11,991 bases of DNA, taken from positions 1 to 11,991 of the forward strand of contig JAJQFK010000097.1 in assembly GCA_021201175.1 (NCBI GenBank), read 5' to 3'. Origin of the DNA: Candidatus Gastranaerophilales bacterium. GTDB taxonomy: Bacteria; Cyanobacteriota; Vampirovibrionia; Gastranaerophilales; Gastranaerophilaceae. Below are positions 7,562 to 11,991 of the stretch, piece by piece (the stretch's first letter is position 1; each line of letters begins with the position of its first letter). A program made the translations under genes and the position numbers. The notes below the pieces were generated by a model, which was not told the origin of the DNA, made no database searches, and saw nothing but the letters and a program-made list of their open reading frames with translations.

Positions 7562-7706
7562 ACTCACACAGTAGTGCCTCCGGAGCTTTGCTCCTGCCGG
7601 CTTAGTTGCGTCAATTGCGAGGGCATTAGCCCGTGGCAATCTCTGCCATCTTTAGGACTGGTTTGCTTCGTCGTTACACTCCTCGCAAAGACGGTTGCCT
7701 GTGAGT
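7562..7706. repeat. GC-rich palindromic intergenic element (dispersed-repeat-like)
   Basis: Within the gene-free stretch 7478-7777 this block is visibly richer in G and C than everything around it and is built of nested inverted repeats. The core runs 7609-7693: TTGCGAGG (7615-7622) pairs perfectly with CCTCGCAA (7681-7688), with CGTC (7609-7612) and GACG (7690-7693) outside. Inside is the hairpin GGGC-ATTA-GCCC (7621-7632). To the left, GGAGC-TTT-GCTCC (7582-7594) forms a tight hairpin. ACTCACACAG (7562-7571) pairs with CTGTGAGT (7699-7706) apart from two extra bases, which suggests the outer limits. The wording (GCGAGG, GGCAATCTC, GCTTCGTCG) resembles non-coding repeats scattered through many bacterial genomes as MITE- or REP-like elements. 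No convincing ORF is present. Only one copy is in this window, so dispersal is inferred. Confidence 0.6.
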
Positions 7707-7712
7707 CTGTAT

Positions 7713-7742
7713 GTGTTCGTTGAGCGAAATTTTTTCGGACAC
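7713..7742. repeat. Inverted repeat between the palindromic element and pilC
   Basis: GTGTTCG (7713-7719) pairs with CGGACAC (7736-7742), seven pairs with one G-T wobble, around a 16-nt loop. It could be the edge of the neighbouring element or a weak transcription-blocking hairpin. It lies just ahead of the pilC -10 box, so it may also influence that promoter. Confidence 0.35.
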
Positions 7743-7764
7743 TTTATTTTTTCTACAATTAATA

Positions 7765-7770
7765 TATAAT
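7765..7770 (+). promoter_or_regulatory. -10 box of pilC, probably giving a leaderless mRNA
   Basis: A perfect TATAAT ends 7 nt before the pilC ATG at 7778, so transcription should begin at about the A of ATG. No good -35 hexamer is seen at 16-18 nt spacing, and no Shine-Dalgarno precedes the ATG. Confidence 0.45.
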
Positions 7771-7777
7771 AATATGT

Positions 7778-8950
7778 ATGGCGAGATATTTATATAAGGC
7801 GAAAAAATCTGACGGCAGTATTGTTTCAAGCCGAATAAATGCTTCATCGGTAATTGAAGCAGCCGGTTTTCTTGAACAAAGAGGCTTGATTATACTTGAA
7901 ATAGTTGAAGATACAACGGTTTCCTCTCATTTATCTGCCGGTCAAATCCGAAAAACTTCCGTTTTTTCAATGACGGAAAAAAAGAGTTTTATAAATTCTT
8001 TTTATGCTTTGTATAAATCCGGACTTTCTGTAATTGAAATATTTCAATCAATGTATAATTCTTCACGCAATGCAAATATAAAAGCACTTTGTTCTCAAAT
8101 ATTATATAAAGTTGAAAAGGGTATATCCCTAAAAGAAGCTATGAAAAAGAGTTCAAATGCGCTGGGTGTTGCATATACAACGTTAATTGCAGCGGGTGAA
8201 ACATCAGGAACTCTTGATGACGTTTTGTATAACATCAAAAAAAATATTGAAAGAGAAGAAGATACAAAAAAAAGATTGATAAGTGCCTGTGTATACCCAA
8301 TAGTATTAATTACATTTGTTCTATTTGTAGGACTGTTTTTTTATTTTGGACTTAACAAAATTTTTACGGAAATATATACACTCTCTTTTAACGAGAGAAT
8401 TTCAATTCTGGTTTCAGCAGCTTTAAAGTCACTGGGAATAATAATTCTAATCGAGGGAATTATTTTTTATCTTGTGAAAAGCAAAATTTTGGTTAATAGA
8501 ATATTAAATTCTCAACTTTTTTATAATTTCTTAAAAAACAGCTATTACGGGAACTACTTTTCAATAATGGGGCTTGCTTATGATGCAGGAATCCCCGCTC
8601 TTGAAAGTTATTCTCTTGCGCTTACCGTAATAAGCGGACAAGATGACAGATATAAATTAAAAAAAGTTGAAAAACTGATAGAAAACGGAAGCAAGCTAAC
8701 AACTGCATTCGCAGTAACCGGTTTATTTTCCGATTTTGCACTAACTCAAATATCATCAGGAGAAACCTCCGGAGAATTAGGAAAAATGTATAAGAGTATT
8801 TCCGAAGATTATTTTTCAAGACTTGAACAGGCAACAACAGTTTTTACTTCCTCATTAGGACCTATATTAATGTTTATAGTGGCTATTTGCGTTGCAATTA
8901 TAGGAGTACAGGGATATAACAGCTACTTTAGCGGTATAACTTCGTTCTAA
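7778..8950 (+). CDS. Type II secretion/type IV pilus inner-membrane platform protein (PilC/GspF family)
   Basis: Members of this family form the inner-membrane platform on which the assembly ATPase drives pilus or pseudopilus growth. The 390 aa agree with the family. The N-terminus YLYKAKKSDGS is the usual opening for GspF/PilC and supports the ATG at 7778. Two T2SSF domains follow, each with the conserved GE(T)SG.L motif: GETSGTLDDVL (140-150) and GETSGELGKM (328-337). Hydrophobic helices lie at about 172-190, 217-233 and 360-378. The ATPase (PilB/GspE), PilT and pseudopilin genes that normally stand beside it are absent from the window, so the gene is isolated, next to a palindromic repeat. 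Pilus and secretion types cannot be separated from this gene alone. Confidence 0.9.
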   Translation: MARYLYKAKKSDGSIVSSRINASSVIEAAGFLEQRGLIILEIVEDTTVSSHLSAGQIRKTSVFSMTEKKSFINSFYALYKSGLSVIEIFQSMYNSSRNANIKALCSQILYKVEKGISLKEAMKKSSNALGVAYTTLIAAGETSGTLDDVLYNIKKNIEREEDTKKRLISACVYPIVLITFVLFVGLFFYFGLNKIFTEIYTLSFNERISILVSAALKSLGIIILIEGIIFYLVKSKILVNRILNSQLFYNFLKNSYYGNYFSIMGLAYDAGIPALESYSLALTVISGQDDRYKLKKVEKLIENGSKLTTAFAVTGLFSDFALTQISSGETSGELGKMYKSISEDYFSRLEQATTVFTSSLGPILMFIVAICVAIIGVQGYNSYFSGITSF

Positions 8951-9007
8951 TATAGTCAGAATGCTCTAAAGTCGTTATAAAGAACAACCGATAAAACACA
9001 TGAAGCA

Positions 9008-9358
9008 TTATTTCTCAAATGAAGTATTAGTTACCTCATCTGATTTTTTGTATACGCCTAAATCCTCTAAAGCTTTTAAAAAGCTTTGAGCTGTTGCTTT
9101 TTGCACTTCCGGAGGAACGACTCTTAAAAGTTCTACCGTTCTTGATATAACAGGGTCTTTATCATACCAACGGTTACAGACTTTAGGTCTTACCATTTCA
9201 TAAAATTTATCAATAGCTTCTTTTGAAACTTTTTTTTCTATTTCAAGAAGAAATATTTCTGCTTGAGATTTTAATTCACTTTGATAATTTTGAAGCAAAT
9301 TAATTACTTCAAGTAATACAGGATCATGATCATACCATCTTTTATAATTGTGATTCAC
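9008..9358 (-). CDS. Small protein with two RWYDxDP-headed repeats (116 aa), coupled to murA
   Basis: I do not recognise a named family. The 116-aa soluble protein consists of two similar units 56 residues apart: RWYDHDPV (7-14) and RWYDKDPV (63-70), each followed by a Leu-rich amphipathic stretch (EVINLL at 17-22, RTVELL at 73-78) and then a charged helix. This looks like duplication of a small helical domain. The start is GTG at 9358, inside the last codons of murA (17-nt overlap), with AAGGA 7 nt upstream, so translation is probably coupled to murA. No signal peptide or membrane helix is visible, and one cysteine (61) precedes the second unit. A role near cell-wall synthesis is only suggested by position. 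It converges on the pilC gene with 57 nt between the stops and no clear terminator. Confidence 0.8.
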   Translation of the reverse strand: MNHNYKRWYDHDPVLLEVINLLQNYQSELKSQAEIFLLEIEKKVSKEAIDKFYEMVRPKVCNRWYDKDPVISRTVELLRVVPPEVQKATAQSFLKALEDLGVYKKSDEVTNTSFEK

Positions 9359-10667
9359 TTAAATTTCCTTTATTTTGACTGATAATTAGAGGAGTTTCAT
9401 CATTAAACCTTTGAATATCAGCACCTATAATTCTAAACTTATCTTCAATAAGTTCGTATCCTCTATCTATATGATAAATATTATCGATAGTACTTTCTCC
9501 GTCTGCCATAAGTGCAGCAATGACTAAAGACGCACCGGCTCTTAAATCGCTGGCTTTTAAGTTTGCGGCAGTAAGAGATTTAACACCTTTAACAAGTGCA
9601 TGATTTCTTTCCTGATGAATATCCGCTCCCATTTTCCTTAATTCCGGAACCTGCATAAATCTGTTTTCATATAAGCTTTCAGTTATAATGCTCACTCCGT
9701 TTGCGACAGTAGCAAGTGCCATCGCTAGAGATTGCAAATCGGTAGGAAACCCCGGATAAGGTTGTGTAATAATATTTACAGCTTCCAGTTTTCTCTTACA
9801 GCTTACTTCTATAGAAGTAGGATCTACTAATTTTATATCCGCCCCCATTTTTGTAAGTTTAGAAGTATAAAAAGTAAGGTGATTCGGGAAAATATTTCTT
9901 ATAATACCTTTACCTTTCGTGGCAATAAAAGCAGCCATATAAGTTCCGGCTTCAATTCTGTCCGGAATAGTAGTATATTCAATAGGTCTAAGCGATTCTT
10001 GCTTAACACCGTTAATAATAATCTCAGATGTACCGGCACCATTGATATCAGCCCCCATTGCATTTAAGAAATTAGCCAAATCAACAATTTCCGGTTCTTG
10101 TGCGGCATTTTGAATTCTCGTTGAGCCTTCCGCGAGTACAGAAGCCAACATAATATTTTCTGTTGCCCCAACAGAAGGAATATCAAGGTATATATCATTA
10201 CCTATTAATTTCTTTGCCTTTGCATGAACATAACCATTTTCAATTTTTACGGCAGTTCCAAGAGCTTCAAGCCCTTTAATATGGAAATCCACTTTTCGTT
10301 CGCCGATAGCACACCCGCCGGGGAGGGCAACAACAGCTTCTCTGCATCTTCCGACTAATGCTCCAAGTACAATAAACGAAGCTCTCATTCTGCTTACAAG
10401 TTCGTAATCAGCCTTTACGCTTGTTATATTTGAAGCATCAATTGTTATAGATTTCTCATTTTTATCATAATTCGTCTTTGCCCCCAACTGCTGCAAAACG
10501 TTCAGCATAATTATAACGTCTGTCAATTCGGGAACATTATAAATCTTACTTGTACCTTTAACCAGAAGAGCCGCCGCCATAAGCTTTAAAACAGCATTTT
10601 TCGCCCCGCTTACAGATACTTCGCCCTTTAATTGCCTGCCGCCACTTATCCTTATTTTTTGTGTCAA
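9342..10667 (-). CDS. murA: UDP-N-acetylglucosamine 1-carboxyvinyltransferase MurA
   Basis: MurA transfers enolpyruvate from PEP to UDP-GlcNAc, the first committed step of peptidoglycan synthesis. The 441 aa are slightly longer than the 419 of E. coli. Key parts are present: SGAKNA (20-25) with the substrate-contacting Lys23, the active-site loop LPGGCAIGERKVDFHI with catalytic Cys119 (the fosfomycin target; Cys rather than the resistant Asp form), RIEAGTYM in the middle, FPTDLQ with the catalytic Asp, and DLRAGASL near the C-terminus. The start is TTG with GGAGGA just upstream, which gives the expected MurA N-terminus. The downstream 116-aa gene overlaps its end by 17 nt. It is divergent from cdd across a 177-nt A/T-rich spacer. 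Confidence 0.97.
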   Translation of the reverse strand: MTQKIRISGGRQLKGEVSVSGAKNAVLKLMAAALLVKGTSKIYNVPELTDVIIMLNVLQQLGAKTNYDKNEKSITIDASNITSVKADYELVSRMRASFIVLGALVGRCREAVVALPGGCAIGERKVDFHIKGLEALGTAVKIENGYVHAKAKKLIGNDIYLDIPSVGATENIMLASVLAEGSTRIQNAAQEPEIVDLANFLNAMGADINGAGTSEIIINGVKQESLRPIEYTTIPDRIEAGTYMAAFIATKGKGIIRNIFPNHLTFYTSKLTKMGADIKLVDPTSIEVSCKRKLEAVNIITQPYPGFPTDLQSLAMALATVANGVSIITESLYENRFMQVPELRKMGADIHQERNHALVKGVKSLTAANLKASDLRAGASLVIAALMADGESTIDNIYHIDRGYELIEDKFRIIGADIQRFNDETPLIISQNKGNLSESQL

Positions 10668-10670
10668 CGC

Positions 10671-10676
10671 TCCTCC
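10671..10676 (-). promoter_or_regulatory. Shine-Dalgarno fixing the TTG start of murA
   Basis: GGAGGA on the minus strand lies 3 nt before the TTG (4 nt if the core is taken as GGAGG). The spacing is short, but no other start in this frame gives the standard MurA N-terminus. Confidence 0.6.
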
Positions 10677-10712
10677 GAAATTTATAATTTTTGAATTTTA
10701 ATACACGCTGTT

Positions 10713-10718
10713 ATTATA
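10713..10718 (-). promoter_or_regulatory. Possible -10 box of murA
   Basis: A perfect TATAAT on the minus strand lies 45 nt before the murA start, which would give a leader of about 40 nt holding the GGAGGA site. No strong -35 was found at normal spacing and the spacer is A/T-rich, so this is tentative. Confidence 0.3.
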
Positions 10719-10844
10719 ATAATATAACTTACTTAAATACAGGTAAATAGATTAACTATTGTAAACAAAAAATATTATATCATTCAAATACACTATATTC
10801 TAAGCGGTGGTTTAAGTATAAAATAGAATGAGGAGAAAGAATAT

Positions 10845-11264
10845 ATGGAAAATAATGAAGCCATAATGATAAATGCAAAAAAAGCAGCAGAAATGGCATA
10901 TTGTCCGTATTCCGAATTTAAAGTCGGGGCATGCGTGCTTTTTGAAAGCGGAAAATTCTATACAGGCTGTAATGTTGAAAATTCAAGTTACGGGCTTGCG
11001 CTTTGTGCTGAAAGAAATGCTATTTCCACTGCAATCGCAAGCGGGGAAAAGTCAAAATTAATTAAAATTGCTATATATTCCCCTAATTTAAAAAAATGTT
11101 TTCCATGCGGAGCATGCCGCCAGTGGATACAAGAATTTGCTGCGGGTTATAACGCTGAAATTATTCTGGAAGATGAAACCGGCAATTGTTGTTCTTATTA
11201 TATAAATGATTTATTGCCTTATTCATTTAGTCTTACAGGTGCAAAATACGGAGAGGAACAATAA
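10845..11264 (+). CDS. cdd: Cytidine deaminase
   Basis: This enzyme deaminates cytidine and deoxycytidine to uridine forms in pyrimidine salvage. The 139 aa match the small homotetrameric class. FKVGA (25-29) and GCNVEN (41-46) form the nucleoside pocket. CAERNA (54-59) supplies a zinc-ligand Cys54 and the proton-shuttling Glu56, and PCGACRQ (87-93) supplies Cys88 and Cys91. AGGAG (10831-10835) lies 9 nt before the ATG. The gene is followed with no gap by the sigma factor gene (TAAGTG), so the two are almost certainly co-transcribed. A TATAAA at 10817-10822 is too close to the gene to be a confident promoter. Confidence 0.95.
   Translation: MENNEAIMINAKKAAEMAYCPYSEFKVGACVLFESGKFYTGCNVENSSYGLALCAERNAISTAIASGEKSKLIKIAIYSPNLKKCFPCGACRQWIQEFAAGYNAEIILEDETGNCCSYYINDLLPYSFSLTGAKYGEEQ
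11252..11257 (+). promoter_or_regulatory. Shine-Dalgarno of the sigma factor gene, inside the end of cdd
   Basis: AGAGGA lies within the last cdd codons, 7 nt before the GTG at 11265. It supports that GTG, which directly follows the cdd TAA. Confidence 0.65.
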
Positions 11265-11991
11265 GTGGCTGACTATAAAGTAAATTATGAAGAAATTTGT
11301 GATTGGTTAAAATTATACAAAGAAGAAAAAGATGAAAAACAAAAAAAACATTTGCAAAATGTAATAGTTATTGCAGCAATGCCGCTTGTAAATAAAATTG
11401 CAAGGGGACTTGCAAGAAGAAATACCGATCCGGTTGAAGATATAATTCAGGTTGGAAGTGTCGGGCTTGTAAAAGCTATACATTTATATAATCCGAAAGT
11501 AAGCGAAAATTTTAAAACCTATGCTACATATTTAATTACCGGTGAAATAAGACATTATTTACGCGATAAAGTATCTATGATTAAGGCACCCCGTGAAATA
11601 TACGAACTTGCATACCGTGTAAATAAAGTTATGCAGAAATTAAAAGATGATCAGGGAAATGAACCGTCTGAAAAAGTTCTGGCAGAAGAACTCGGTACAT
11701 CCGTCGGTAAAATTAAAGAAGTTATAGATGTTGAGCGCCGAAAACAAACAATTTCTTTAGATCAAGTTATTAATACAGGCAATGATGAATCACTTTCTTT
11801 GTTTGATAAAATTGCCGATGATAATCATTATAATTTGGAATCTTTTCAGGAGGATAAAATCCTTATTAAATATGCAATTGAAAAACTTGATGTTAAGTTG
11901 CAGGAAGTTGTTATGATGAATTATTTTGAAGATATGAGCCAGACCCAAATTGCCGCAAAGCTTGGAATTTCTCAAATGCAAGTTTCAAGAC
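11265..11991 (+). CDS. Group 3 RNA polymerase sigma factor, SigF/SigB-like (3'-partial)
   Basis: The frame from GTG is open for 242 codons and runs off the window, with probably only about 15-20 residues missing. It is a sigma70-family factor of the SigB/SigF/SigG type that directs RNA polymerase to alternative promoters. Region 2 (about 33-105) contains EDIIQVGSVGLVKAI (58-72), FKTYATYLITGEIRHYLRD (83-101) and the following APRE. Region 3 spans about 115-185 and ends in SLFDKIADD (178-186). Region 4 (about 195 on) has the helix-turn-helix SQTQIAAKLGISQMQVSR (225-242). There is no group 1 N-terminal extension and no extracytoplasmic-function shortening. In cyanobacteria SigF-like factors govern motility and pilus genes; that role here would be inference. 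No anti-sigma or anti-anti-sigma gene is in view. Confidence 0.9.
   Translation, partial: MADYKVNYEEICDWLKLYKEEKDEKQKKHLQNVIVIAAMPLVNKIARGLARRNTDPVEDIIQVGSVGLVKAIHLYNPKVSENFKTYATYLITGEIRHYLRDKVSMIKAPREIYELAYRVNKVMQKLKDDQGNEPSEKVLAEELGTSVGKIKEVIDVERRKQTISLDQVINTGNDESLSLFDKIADDNHYNLESFQEDKILIKYAIEKLDVKLQEVVMMNYFEDMSQTQIAAKLGISQMQVSR

Noticed and set aside
7501..7777. A protein-coding gene or tRNA in the 300-nt gap between zupT and pilC.
   Set aside because: No start with a ribosome site opens a meaningful frame, and the stems do not form a tRNA cloverleaf with the usual T-loop and acceptor bases.
8960..9009. AATGCT and AGCATT as the arms of a terminator between pilC and the 116-aa gene.
   Set aside because: Arms are six bases with a 38-nt loop and no T-run, and the right arm overlaps the stop codon of the minus-strand gene.
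10810..10831. GTTTAA upstream of cdd as the -35 of a SigB/SigF-type promoter, implying autoregulation of the sigma factor.
   Set aside because: No GGGTAT-like -10 occurs at 12-15 nt spacing; the region there is the Shine-Dalgarno.

Overview
The window is about 12 kb of AT-rich, gene-dense bacterial chromosome that looks like core genome, with no phage, insertion sequence, CRISPR array, tRNA or rRNA. Low GC, a SigF/SigB-like group 3 sigma factor, a RicT/PSP1 protein, a YidC with a large insertion after its second membrane helix, and stand-alone PilC and GT-C genes suggest a non-photosynthetic cyanobacterial relative of the Melainabacteria/Gastranaerophilales type. This is an inference from gene style; no marker gene here proves it.

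Layout. Bases 1-5480 (+) hold a tight four-gene run: a processive GT2 glycosyltransferase whose 5' end lies outside the window, the membrane insertase yidC, the queuosine enzyme queA, and a large polytopic GT-C-like membrane glycosyltransferase. Spacings are 18 nt, a 1-nt stop/start overlap, and 12 nt, so this is probably one operon. It converges on a minus-strand ricT (PSP1) gene at 5492-6424. A 51-codon lysine-rich ORF with its own promoter (6534-6689, +) lies between ricT and zupT, a ZIP-family metal transporter on the minus strand (6692-7477).

Bases 7478-7777 contain no gene but hold a conspicuously GC-richer block built of nested inverted repeats, which resembles a dispersed non-coding palindromic repeat. 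Next comes a stand-alone PilC/GspF-type platform protein (7778-8950, +). It converges on a minus-strand pair, murA (10667-9342) and a translationally coupled 116-aa protein (9358-9008) made of two copies of an RWYDxDP-headed helical unit. Divergent from murA are cytidine deaminase (10845-11264) and, directly after its stop codon, a group 3 sigma factor that runs off the right edge.

Together the genes cover the cell envelope (glycosyltransferases, YidC, MurA, PilC), RNA and translation (QueA, RicT), nucleoside salvage (Cdd), metal uptake (ZupT) and transcriptional control (sigma factor). The less ordinary points are the intergenic palindromic element, three genes without a Shine-Dalgarno sequence whose -10-like boxes sit 6-7 nt before ATG (candidate leaderless mRNAs), frequent GTG/TTG starts at the genes with good Shine-Dalgarno sites, and two unrecognised small proteins. 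I see no clear previously undescribed multi-gene system.
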